Source: DATFTE01 sp963840665 (GTDB lineage: Bacteria > Acidobacteriota > Terriglobia > Terriglobales > Acidobacteriaceae). From it: DNA of 64,000 nucleotides. A model generated the notes under the pieces. The model searched no databases and was not told the DNA's origin. It saw only the letters and a program-made list of their open reading frames with translations. The stretch is from positions 62,001-126,000 of the forward strand of contig CAWIZO010000008.1 in NCBI GenBank assembly GCA_963840665.1. Direction: 5' to 3'. Position 1 is the stretch's first letter, and every line of letters starts with the position of its first letter. The position numbers were made by a program, and so were the translations under genes. Positions 45,692 to 53,791 of this stretch are shown piece by piece.

Positions 45692-48600
45692 CTAATCTGC
45701 GGCCATTTCCTGCGGCTCTCGCTGCATTTCCCGCCGCAGTTGGACTTCGTATGCGGCCAGCTCAGCTTCGACGCTCTCGCGGGCTTTTCGCCGCTCGATT
45801 ACCTGATCGCGATACCGACGCAGGAAGTAATCGATGGTTTCGACCCGGATACGGATGGAGCCGGAAGGCTTATTTTCATCCAGGTCTTTGAAGCAGAAAT
45901 ACGGTGTACCCGATTGTTCGATGATGCCTTCGATCACCCCGTAAATCGGTGCATCGTGTCCGCATTTGAAGCTCGACATTTCCAGAGCCACCAGGTTCGG
46001 ATGCCGCGCAGTGAACTTGGCAGCCCACACTTTGTGGTTGGTGCTGCATGAGTAGGAGTTCTTCCACACGTCAGTGATTTCTAGCGGCGTGCTGATGAGC
46101 CCCGCGCGAACCTCTTCGCCGAACAGGCGATCGAGCATGTCTTCATCGAGCGGCAGGGTGTTTTGCGAAAAAATTGGATAGCCGAGTTTCTGGAACTCCT
46201 CCATGATTTCGTGGTTCAGGCCTGGGTCGTGATGGTATACCCTGCCCAGCATCACGATGCCGATGCGGTCTTCCTGCTCCAACTGATCCAGCACCTGACG
46301 CGCCCGCTTACGAATGCTGGTTTCGTAATCTTTGAGCGCCTCGAATCCAGCTTCGACCGCGCGATCGTTCTCTTCTTCCGACAAGCCGAGGATCGGTTGC
46401 CATGCCTGATACATCTGGTATGCGAATAGCTTGCGATCCGAGAAATTGAGGATCGGGTCGAGGTACTTGACGTTGTGCTCCGCGAAGACGTCGGACTCTT
46501 TCGTGAAGGCTGCTTTCACCGTTTCCGGGGTCGCCGTAACGGTGGGGCAGGCGTTGTTGCCGACAACTTTCAGCAGAGGCGTGGTCAGGACGTCGTACAT
46601 TGGGAAAAAGATTACATTCAGCGGTTTCTTCCGATGCTTCTCCTGAATTAGGTTGTAGACGTGCGGAATGCCAATCTTGGCGGGGAAGCAGGGATCGATA
46701 GCTCCCCGGCTGGCTCCCGCGCGATACATCTCAGGACTGGTGTAGTCGGAATAAATGATGTTTTCCGGCTGCACTCCCAGGCTCGCGAGATAAGCATTGA
46801 AGATCGGCGCGTATGCGTAGGCGTTCAGCACACGTGGGATGCCAATGCGAATCTGCTTGCGATTCTGCATCAGGACGACGCGCTCTTTCGCAGATTTCGT
46901 CCAGGCGCGCGCAGGAATCGGATCGGCCACAATCTTCGGATTGCGCGGCCTAAAGACTTCCTTCGCTGCGATGTCTACGAAGTTCGGATGAGCGTCGCGC
47001 AGCGATTCGATCCCGGCTTTAATCCCCTTCATTTCGTTGACGTCTTCCACAGTGCCTTTTTCGCAGGTCGCGATAATCAGACGCTGTTCATTCTCCATCA
47101 ACGGAACTTTGGTGACCTTCTTCAGCGGGACGAAACTGGTGTCGGTGGTTGTCTTAATATCGATGAAGGTACGCAGGCAATTATTCTTGCAGAAATTGCA
47201 ACGAGTGTCTTCGTTGCGCGTCGTCCGGTACTGAATACGGCGAACTGCGTCCAGCCCAACGAAAGTGGTTTGCAGACCGTTTTTCCACAATCGCAGCGAC
47301 TCGACCGCGGCCCCGATAGCGCCCGACTCGCCACAATGTTCGTGGACGATAATCTCGGGCTGTTTACCGGCAGCGCGGAAGCTGTTGTGAATGAAATCCA
47401 CCTCCGCCTTTACGACAGCCATATTGTTTTGAGTTCCGCCTTGCAGAACGAAGCGCGATCCCAAGGCTGCCAGGTTCGGAATGCTCGCGACATAGAGGAA
47501 GACATTCTTGGGCAGAACCGCAGCCAGCCCGGCGAGGATTTCTTCCGCTCTCCAGCCTTGCCGTTGGAAGTTCACGATGTCCGATTGCATGAACACGGCG
47601 CAGCCATAGCCGAATACTGGCATCGCCTGAGCCGAGAAGGCCATGTCAGCGTAGTCTTCGACCTTGAGTCCGAACCCTTCCGCAGTCGACTGCAGGAAGT
47701 AACCGTTGCCGGCAGAGCATTGGGTATTCAGCTTGAAATCCTTGACGCGGCCGTTGTGCAGGACGATGAGTTTGATATCCTGTCCGCCGACATCAACGAT
47801 GACATGAGGGTCTTCGTAGAATTTGAGCGCTGATTCGGTGTGGGCGACGGTCTCTACCAAAGCCACATCGGCTTTTAGGACGTCTTTGAGAATGTCTTTT
47901 GCGTAACCGGTAGTTCCAACTCCTAGAACTTCCAGTTTAGCGTTCTGCGCCTCAACCTGCGTACGCAGGTTCTCGAACATCTCGATCGTGTCCTGGATGG
48001 GATTGCCGTTAGACAGCTGATACGACTTGCAAAGAATGTCGCCATTCTCGTCGACCAGCACCGCCTTCGTGGAAGTCGAGCCACCGTCAATGCCCACAAA
48101 GCCAGCGACGGTCTGGTTCTTCTGGAAGGTCGCAGGAATGAATTTCTTGCGGCGGTATTGTTCCTTGAAGCGGTCGAGTTCCGAGGGCTCGGCGACCAAC
48201 CCCTTGCCGCCTGACTTGGCTTTCTCTTCCGCGCGTCCGAAATCGATGTAGTGCACTAGTTGATCGACGCCGCGATAACAGCCGATGCAGTCTTCTTCAC
48301 CCTTACCAAACTCAATCGCGCCCAGAGCGGCGAAATACTGGGCATTAGAGGGAACCTTAATCAGTTCGTCGGGCTTGGCGCCCTCCGGAATCTCAACCTT
48401 GCGTTCCGCCCACATGCGCGGAATGTTCGCTTGCCATGCTTCCCGCATACCGCGGATAAAGCTATTCGGGCCGCCGAGCAACAAGACATGCGGACGCAGC
48501 GTATGTCCGCGTGTCAACACGCTCAAGTTTTGCAGGACGATGGCATCGAACAGGGAAGCCATGAGTTCGTCAGGCGGAGTGCCGACCTTCTGCAAACTGT

Positions 48601-49156
48601 TGATGTCTGTCTCTGCGAACACGCCGCACTTGCCCGCCACCCGATGCAATTTGATGTTGTGATATCCCTGATCGCACAATTCGGCCGCTGGAATCTTGAG
48701 CTTGGCATTGATCTTGTCGATGACCGCACCCGTACCGCCAGCGCACTTGTCATTCATCGAGGGGATCTTCTTCTTTCGTCCACTCTCGTTATCGTCTTTG
48801 AAAACGATAATCTTGGCGTCCTGTCCCCCGAGTTCGACGACCGAATACACTTCGGGATGGAGCTTCTCTACGGCAAGGGCTACCGCCGTAACTTCCTGCA
48901 CAAACTTGGCGCCGATCTGGTCGGCGATTGATCCGCCACCGGACCCGGTCATGAACATGCGAGTGTCGTGCTTGCTCATGCCGACTTCGGCTTCCATGCG
49001 GCGCAGAAATTCCAGGGTTTTCTCGGGTTGCTTGGTCTCGTGGCGTTGGTAGTCCTGCCAAAGGATCTGATCTGTTTTCGCGTCTACCACCACGGCTTTG
49101 ACCGTCGTGGAACCTACATCCAAGCCCACCATGAATTTGGTCTGGTGATCGTGCAT
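45692..49156 (-). CDS. Tandem BadF/HgdC-type ATP-dependent activase fused to DUF2229
   Basis: ATG 49156 (GGGAGATCAAGGG upstream) gives 1154 residues; the frame opens 27 codons earlier. Two ASKHA ATPase domains follow one another. The first has VGLDVGSTTVKAVVVD, VELGGQDAKI and cluster cysteines Cys138 (NDKCAGGTG) and Cys177 (GKCGVFAETD). The second, from about residue 355, has GIDGGSTSTKAVLVDENG, DVGGQDIKLI, NTQCSAGNGYF and YGCAVFMQSDI. Each pair normally bridges a [4Fe-4S] cluster between two HgdC monomers, so one chain here can form the whole dimer. A CNFCKNNC motif and a DUF2229 region follow. Activases fire single electrons into a dehydratase at the cost of ATP. The partner gene lies just upstream. 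Confidence 0.9.
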   Translation of the reverse strand: MHDHQTKFMVGLDVGSTTVKAVVVDAKTDQILWQDYQRHETKQPEKTLEFLRRMEAEVGMSKHDTRMFMTGSGGGSIADQIGAKFVQEVTAVALAVEKLHPEVYSVVELGGQDAKIIVFKDDNESGRKKKIPSMNDKCAGGTGAVIDKINAKLKIPAAELCDQGYHNIKLHRVAGKCGVFAETDINSLQKVGTPPDELMASLFDAIVLQNLSVLTRGHTLRPHVLLLGGPNSFIRGMREAWQANIPRMWAERKVEIPEGAKPDELIKVPSNAQYFAALGAIEFGKGEEDCIGCYRGVDQLVHYIDFGRAEEKAKSGGKGLVAEPSELDRFKEQYRRKKFIPATFQKNQTVAGFVGIDGGSTSTKAVLVDENGDILCKSYQLSNGNPIQDTIEMFENLRTQVEAQNAKLEVLGVGTTGYAKDILKDVLKADVALVETVAHTESALKFYEDPHVIVDVGGQDIKLIVLHNGRVKDFKLNTQCSAGNGYFLQSTAEGFGLKVEDYADMAFSAQAMPVFGYGCAVFMQSDIVNFQRQGWRAEEILAGLAAVLPKNVFLYVASIPNLAALGSRFVLQGGTQNNMAVVKAEVDFIHNSFRAAGKQPEIIVHEHCGESGAIGAAVESLRLWKNGLQTTFVGLDAVRRIQYRTTRNEDTRCNFCKNNCLRTFIDIKTTTDTSFVPLKKVTKVPLMENEQRLIIATCEKGTVEDVNEMKGIKAGIESLRDAHPNFVDIAAKEVFRPRNPKIVADPIPARAWTKSAKERVVLMQNRKQIRIGIPRVLNAYAYAPIFNAYLASLGVQPENIIYSDYTSPEMYRAGASRGAIDPCFPAKIGIPHVYNLIQEKHRKKPLNVIFFPMYDVLTTPLLKVVGNNACPTVTATPETVKAAFTKESDVFAEHNVKYLDPILNFSDRKLFAYQMYQAWQPILGLSEEENDRAVEAGFEALKDYETSIRKRARQVLDQLEQEDRIGIVMLGRVYHHDPGLNHEIMEEFQKLGYPIFSQNTLPLDEDMLDRLFGEEVRAGLISTPLEITDVWKNSYSCSTNHKVWAAKFTARHPNLVALEMSSFKCGHDAPIYGVIEGIIEQSGTPYFCFKDLDENKPSGSIRIRVETIDYFLRRYRDQVIERRKARESVEAELAAYEVQLRREMQREPQEMAAD

Positions 49157-49271
49157 TCCCTTGATCTCCCTGAAATCTTTCTGTGGAAGAAGCCTCCACC
49201 CTGCGCAGGTTGCTGAATTGAGCGGGAACACCATCATCGTGTTCCCGCCACATCGGGGGCGCGCTGAGCTC

Positions 49272-51062
49272 TCAGTCCCCGCTTGCCGTCGCCGGAACCG
49301 CGATCCCAGGAACTCGAGAGCGCTTCCAGAAGCGCGTGCTCTTGTCCATGCGATCGCTGACGTGAAGCACGAACTGCGCGGCGGTGCCGGTAACTCCTTC
49401 GCGATGGGGAACCTTATAGAAAGGTCGTTTCAGTTCCGCATGCTCGTCGACGTATTCGCGGATTTCCTCCATGCTCTTGCCTGTGGAGCTCAGAACTTGC
49501 TCGAATTCCGCCTTCGCCTTGACTTTGGCTTCGCCAAGCGCCATTTGCACACGGCTATGAGCGTTGACCTCGCCTTCGCCGGAAGTTTCGATCGGCAGGA
49601 AGATCATGTCTTTGAACTTGTTGATCACCGCCGATTGCACTCCATCAGATTGCGAAGACGGCATGCAGCCGAACGGCTTCAACGCCAGCACCATGTGGCA
49701 CAGCTTATGAACGGTGTAATAAACGTTCTTGCCGACCTCCAGGTGACCTTCACCGCCGCGGGCAAACTGGTTGTAGAAAGGATGCGCCATCTCCGCCAGA
49801 TCTTCTTGCGGAACCAGGTGGTGGGTGATACCACCCAGATGCTTGATGGTGCGGTGATAAAAGAAATTCCACATGATCTCGCCCACGCCAATTCCCATCA
49901 GCTTCTTGCGTAGCCCGAAATCATTAGCGAGATTTTTCTTAAGTTCCCACCATTGCGGATTGCGGTAAGGGCGGTTCACCGGCCACTTCGCCTTGGCATG
50001 CGCCTTAGCCTGATACATCAGATAGGCGACCCAGGTTGCGATGGGCTCAACGATAACCTGTGCCCCTTCGCGTTCGAGGAAGTTAAACATGTTGAAATTG
50101 CCATCGCCCTCGGTGATCTGCGCCCAAAATTCGCCTGTGATCTTCACCACCGGCTTCACCTTGGTTCGGTCGACCTCGATCGTGTTCATCTTCGCGGTGG
50201 CAGTGTCGAGAGCCTTTAGGTAATCCTTGCCCCACATGTGCTCATGCCACTTGCCGAAAACGTTGGCGGTATTGCGCAGGATCTTGTTGTTCTTGAACTT
50301 GGGCTTTGCCCACTCCGGAGCCCGCGCTTCGATTTCAAACGATTCGCGATTCCTCAAGTCTTCACAAAGGCCGTCAACCGCTTCATGGAACACGCGGTCG
50401 GTCTCGCCTTTATTTACTTCAAAAGGCCGGACCTGATAAATCAAATCGTTGAGCACATCGCCAAGATGCATTGCATTGAGCATGCCAAATCCAAAGTCGA
50501 TGGTGAACTTCAACCCCGGTTCGCCGGAAGCCGCTTTGATGCCATCGCTGTCTTTGAAGAGCAACACGCGGAATCCGTCGAATCCCGCGTTCTTCAGCGC
50601 AAAACGGTACTCGGCTTCGTACATGCCGAAGCGGCAGGGACCGCACGAGCCCGCGGTAAAGAAGACGTAGTTGTCGAGAATCTGCTGCCGGGGAATTCCG
50701 GTCGATTCGAGAAATTGCAGATACTGCACGAGATTTCCCACAGTGAAATATGTAGGATTGCACTGTCCGTTGTTCCCGTATTCCTTTCCGATCTGAAACG
50801 CGGCGACATTCGGCACCGGCAGTTTTTCGCAGGTATATCCGGTCCCCTGAAATACGGCCCGGATGAGGTCTTCATGCTTCCATGTGAATCCGCCGAACAG
50901 GATCGTCACCTGCTTGCGCTCTTCGGCAGTGAAGGCCCTCTCAAATGGCCGTTGAAAATGATCAGGCCGCGAGAGGCCGTACTGCTTCTTGAGTCTCTCT
51001 CGTTCTGCCTCAAGACGTTGGCGGATGATTTCATCCGAATCAATCTGCACAAGGTTCTGCAT
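49272..51062 (-). CDS. HgdB-type 2-hydroxyacyl-CoA dehydratase-like [4Fe-4S] protein
   Basis: The 596-residue protein shows the features of the HgdB/FldB/BcrB superfamily: three separated cysteine segments (YGNNGQCNPTYFTVGN, TAGSCGPCRFGMYEAEYR and ALKPFGCMPSSQSDGVQ) that could hold one or more Fe-S clusters. HgdA-type second subunits are absent, so it may be a homodimer, or the DUF2229 part of the activase may substitute. Known relatives dehydrate 2-hydroxyacyl-CoA, reduce benzoyl-CoA, or carry double-cubane clusters that reduce small molecules; no substrate can be assigned. A strong GGAGGAAG site precedes ATG 51062. The activase gene starts 116 bases downstream. Confidence 0.85.
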   Translation of the reverse strand: MQNLVQIDSDEIIRQRLEAERERLKKQYGLSRPDHFQRPFERAFTAEERKQVTILFGGFTWKHEDLIRAVFQGTGYTCEKLPVPNVAAFQIGKEYGNNGQCNPTYFTVGNLVQYLQFLESTGIPRQQILDNYVFFTAGSCGPCRFGMYEAEYRFALKNAGFDGFRVLLFKDSDGIKAASGEPGLKFTIDFGFGMLNAMHLGDVLNDLIYQVRPFEVNKGETDRVFHEAVDGLCEDLRNRESFEIEARAPEWAKPKFKNNKILRNTANVFGKWHEHMWGKDYLKALDTATAKMNTIEVDRTKVKPVVKITGEFWAQITEGDGNFNMFNFLEREGAQVIVEPIATWVAYLMYQAKAHAKAKWPVNRPYRNPQWWELKKNLANDFGLRKKLMGIGVGEIMWNFFYHRTIKHLGGITHHLVPQEDLAEMAHPFYNQFARGGEGHLEVGKNVYYTVHKLCHMVLALKPFGCMPSSQSDGVQSAVINKFKDMIFLPIETSGEGEVNAHSRVQMALGEAKVKAKAEFEQVLSSTGKSMEEIREYVDEHAELKRPFYKVPHREGVTGTAAQFVLHVSDRMDKSTRFWKRSRVPGIAVPATASGD

Positions 51063-51251
51063 GAGCTTCCTCCGGCGAATGCGAAATCGTGATTCTCGAA
51101 TTTAAGAAAGGGTCAGGGAGTTGACGTTGCGTGGAGATCAGAGGCGCAAAAAATGCCCGGTGTGCGCAGGTGCGCAGGTGGGGATGCCGTGTAAGTCTTT
51201 CCATGGCAAGTATCCTGCTGAATCAGAGTCGCGTGTTTGGTCACAAACCGT

Positions 51252-51269
51252 ATGTGATGTACATCACAT
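51252..51269. promoter_or_regulatory. Perfect Crp/Fnr-type palindrome, site 1 of the dehydratase operon
   Basis: ATGTGATGT-ACATCACAT is an exact 18-base palindrome that contains TGTGA-N6-TCACA, the CRP consensus. It lies between the Crp/Fnr gene and the dehydratase operon, about 190 bases before the dehydratase start, and is one of a pair 23 bases apart (centre to centre). Confidence 0.8.
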
Positions 51270-51274
51270 TTGTA

Positions 51275-51292
51275 TTGTGACGTGAATCACAA
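51275..51292. promoter_or_regulatory. Crp/Fnr-type palindrome, site 2 of the dehydratase operon
   Basis: TTGTGA-CGTGAA-TCACAA again carries TGTGA-N6-TCACA. It lies 23 bases from site 1, close to two helical turns, so two dimers could bind on the same face. It ends 18 bases before the stop of the Crp/Fnr gene. Confidence 0.8.
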
Positions 51293-51309
51293 GAAATCGG
51301 AGGTTCATT

Positions 51310-52023
51310 TCAACAGGCCATTTGTTCAAGCGCCGCGCGATTACGTATCACCAGATCCGAACCGCGAATGCTGATGATGCGTTCGCGCCGCAACTGACTA
51401 AGCAGCCGAGTCACAGTCTCGCGCGAAGTGGCCGTCATCTGTGCGATTTGTTCCTGTGTTAACAGAAGTTTGACCCGTCCTCCCAGATCGGAGCGACGTT
51501 CCTCCTCGGAAATGTGCAGCAGCAGTTGCGCCACTCGTGCCGTCGCGGTCGGGAACCAGGCCAATGAGCGGAGGCTTTGCAAAGCAACCTGGTATTCCTG
51601 GCCGAGGGCCCTCAATAAGGGGAAAAAGACTTCGGGGAACGCGCGCACAAAGGCGAGGAAATCGTCGCGCTTCATTAGACGCATGGTTGCGGGCGACAGA
51701 GTCTCGGCGGTCACCTCGTAATGCGATCCCGTCAGCACCGAACTCAAAGCCAATACTTCACCCGCTCCTGCGGCTCGAAGCATGACCTTCTTTGAGTCGC
51801 GAGATGCCGTAGAAAGCTTGGCTCGCCCGGCACAAAGAATGAAAACTCCATGACACGGAGAATCGGCGGTGAAGACGAGGGAGTGTTCCGGATAGGTGAC
51901 GGAGTAACTGATTTGATCCAGCTGACGCAACGCTTCAGGAGACAGGTTGCAGAACGCAGTCTTCTCCTTGAGTTTGCAAGCGGGACAATTCTCGATGAAG
52001 CACAATCCGTTCGAAGCACTCAT
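51310..52023 (-). CDS. Crp/Fnr-family regulator with N-terminal cysteine cluster
   Basis: The 237-residue protein begins with four cysteines, Cys8, Cys13, Cys16 and Cys25 (CFIENCPACKLKEKTAFC), similar to the [4Fe-4S] region of FNR. A cNMP-type beta-roll and dimer helix follow. The winged helix-turn-helix has the recognition helix TSRETVTRLLS with the Arg-Glu-x3-Arg pattern of CRP, not the Glu-Ser-Arg of FNR. That predicts binding to TGTGA half sites, and two such palindromes lie directly downstream, before the dehydratase operon. An oxygen- or NO-labile cluster sensing for an oxygen-sensitive enzyme would make sense; this is inference. Confidence 0.88.
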   Translation of the reverse strand: MSASNGLCFIENCPACKLKEKTAFCNLSPEALRQLDQISYSVTYPEHSLVFTADSPCHGVFILCAGRAKLSTASRDSKKVMLRAAGAGEVLALSSVLTGSHYEVTAETLSPATMRLMKRDDFLAFVRAFPEVFFPLLRALGQEYQVALQSLRSLAWFPTATARVAQLLLHISEEERRSDLGGRVKLLLTQEQIAQMTATSRETVTRLLSQLRRERIISIRGSDLVIRNRAALEQMAC

Positions 52024-52386
52024 CGGAAACCTTTGCTCAAGCTGGAACCGGGAGAGTTGGATTTGGGATCGAATCTAGCTCGAAGAGTGAGCCGCCACCG
52101 GCGGACGCAAGGCCATCCCGCAGAACGAAGTGGCACCGCCAATCCTTAGCAACGAAAGCCTTGGCATCTTTAGCGTCTCCTACCCCCGAGATATGAAGAC
52201 TGGATGAGGAGAAGATAGTCCTGGTTTCATGAATCGGTGAGTTTTTCTGTGTGAAGATTTGTAATGATTCCCCACACAACGGCCGGCGGTTGTGTTTGAC
52301 GAAGAGTTGTGCCTGATCGTGACTCGGGCAAGCTAGTGCGGATCAATCACTTATCTGTATTTCGAGAAGTTGTGCATGAAGGACGG
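52024..52386. other. Intergenic region upstream of the Crp/Fnr gene
   Basis: These 363 bases contain no convincing protein frame. The main structure is ACACAAC (52274-52280) paired with GTTGTGT (52289-52295) over an eight-base G/C loop. It follows the stop of the sigma-54 activator gene by about 90 bases but has no T-run, so it is not a clear terminator. No full TGTGA-N6-TCACA site was found here, which gives no sign of self-regulation through that motif. Confidence 0.45.
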
Positions 52387-53781
52387 TCATCTCAAATCGT
52401 TTTCCGCTGGAGCCTCGCTCCGGACCGCGCGCAGGTCAATGCCGAGCTGCTCCGCTTTCTTGTAAAGATGACTGCGCTCTAAGCCCAGAGACTTGGCAGC
52501 ATTCGTGACGTTATTGTGATGGCGTTTGAGTTCCGCGAGAATTGCCTCGCGCTCAAATCCCTGCACCCGCTCCGCGAGAGATCCCGACACGGGTGCCCCT
52601 CCGACAGGATTCATGACAGCAGGGAGAGCGAAGTGTACGGTGTCTGCGTCGACGACTCCTTCGGTGGCCGACAGCATCAATCTCTCCACCACATTTCGCA
52701 ATTCGCGCACGTTCCCGGGCCAAGAGTAAGCCTGCAGTGCCTTCACGGCTTGCGGTGTGAACGGGATGGCCTTCCAGTTATTTTGCTCGCAGACCTGCAA
52801 GGCGAAGTGCTCGACCAGCGCGGGAATGTCTTCCTTGCGCTCGCGCAAGCTTGGCAGAAGGATGGGAAAGACAAACACGCGATGAAACAGATCCTGGCGA
52901 AACTTGCCATCACGTACGAGAGACTCCAGGTTGCGGTGAGTGGCGACCAGTATTCTGACATCGACGCGAACCGGACGATCTCCACCAATGCGCTCAATCT
53001 CGCCTTCCTCGAGCACTCTCAGCAGCTTGGTCTGCATGGGCAATGGCATATCGCCAATCTCGTCGAGAAACAATGTTCCATGCTCGGCTTGCTCAAATTT
53101 GCCGATGTGGCGTCCTGTCGCTCCAGTGAACGAGCCCTTTTCGTGGCCGAACAATTCCGACTCGATCAACTCAGCCGGAACCGCGGCGCAATTGACCGCA
53201 ACGAACGGCCCTCCTGCTCGCGAACTCTTTTCATGTAACGTTCTCGCCACCAGTTCTTTGCCTGTGCCTGTCTCTCCCAGGATGCAAACGCGAGTTTCGC
53301 TAGCGGCAACGCGATCTACCTGGGCCATCAGCTTGCGCATGGTTTCGCCGGTCCAGACCATTTCATGTTTGCCGAGGCGTTGACGTAATTGCCGATTCTC
53401 AGATTCGAGCCGCTGTAGTTTGAGCGCGTTTTCAACCGTGAGCAACAGCTTATCGGTCGAGATCGGCTTCTCGAGGAAGTCGAGCGCTCCAAGTTTGGTA
53501 GCGCGTACGGCCATATCGATATGAGCTTGTCCGGACATCATTACGACTGGCGCGGAAACATCCTGAGCTTTGAGATCCTCCAGTAGTGACAGCCCATCTT
53601 TCCCGGGCATGACCACGTCGGAGAGGATCAAATCGAAAGGTTGGGTCTTGGCGAGTTCGAGAGCCTTAGCGGCGTTGTCGCACACGGTTGCCTCGTGTCC
53701 GGCAAGCCGAAAGGCGCGCGAAAGGGAAGCCAGGGTATTGGCTTCGTCATCGACAATCAGAAGGTGCGCTTTTGGTGGCAC
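52387..53781 (-). CDS. NtrC-family sigma-54-dependent response regulator
   Basis: The 464-residue protein has a receiver (phosphoacceptor Asp55 in ILSDVVMPGKDG), an AAA+ domain (GETGTGKE Walker A, FLDEIGDMPL Walker B) and a Fis-type helix-turn-helix (NNVTNAAKSLGLERSHLYKK). The sigma-54 contact loop reads GSFTGA instead of the usual GAFTGA, a conservative change. It activates sigma-54 promoters when phosphorylated by the kinase encoded ten bases upstream. It is the last gene of a four-gene operon. Confidence 0.95.
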   Translation of the reverse strand: MPPKAHLLIVDDEANTLASLSRAFRLAGHEATVCDNAAKALELAKTQPFDLILSDVVMPGKDGLSLLEDLKAQDVSAPVVMMSGQAHIDMAVRATKLGALDFLEKPISTDKLLLTVENALKLQRLESENRQLRQRLGKHEMVWTGETMRKLMAQVDRVAASETRVCILGETGTGKELVARTLHEKSSRAGGPFVAVNCAAVPAELIESELFGHEKGSFTGATGRHIGKFEQAEHGTLFLDEIGDMPLPMQTKLLRVLEEGEIERIGGDRPVRVDVRILVATHRNLESLVRDGKFRQDLFHRVFVFPILLPSLRERKEDIPALVEHFALQVCEQNNWKAIPFTPQAVKALQAYSWPGNVRELRNVVERLMLSATEGVVDADTVHFALPAVMNPVGGAPVSGSLAERVQGFEREAILAELKRHHNNVTNAAKSLGLERSHLYKKAEQLGIDLRAVRSEAPAENDLR

Positions 53782-53791
53782 AAACTTCTCC

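Noticed and set aside
46661..47833. Plus-strand frame of 390 codons within the activase gene
   Set aside because: It is the mirror of a long, strongly conserved coding region and its translation resembles no protein family.
51162..51179. Short direct repeat GCGCAGGT twice near the dehydratase promoter
   Set aside because: Two copies of eight bases in high-GC DNA are not remarkable, and there is no array.
52274..52295. ACACAAC/GTTGTGT hairpin as terminator of the sigma-54 activator gene
   Set aside because: It lies about 90 bases past the stop and no T-run follows on the relevant strand.
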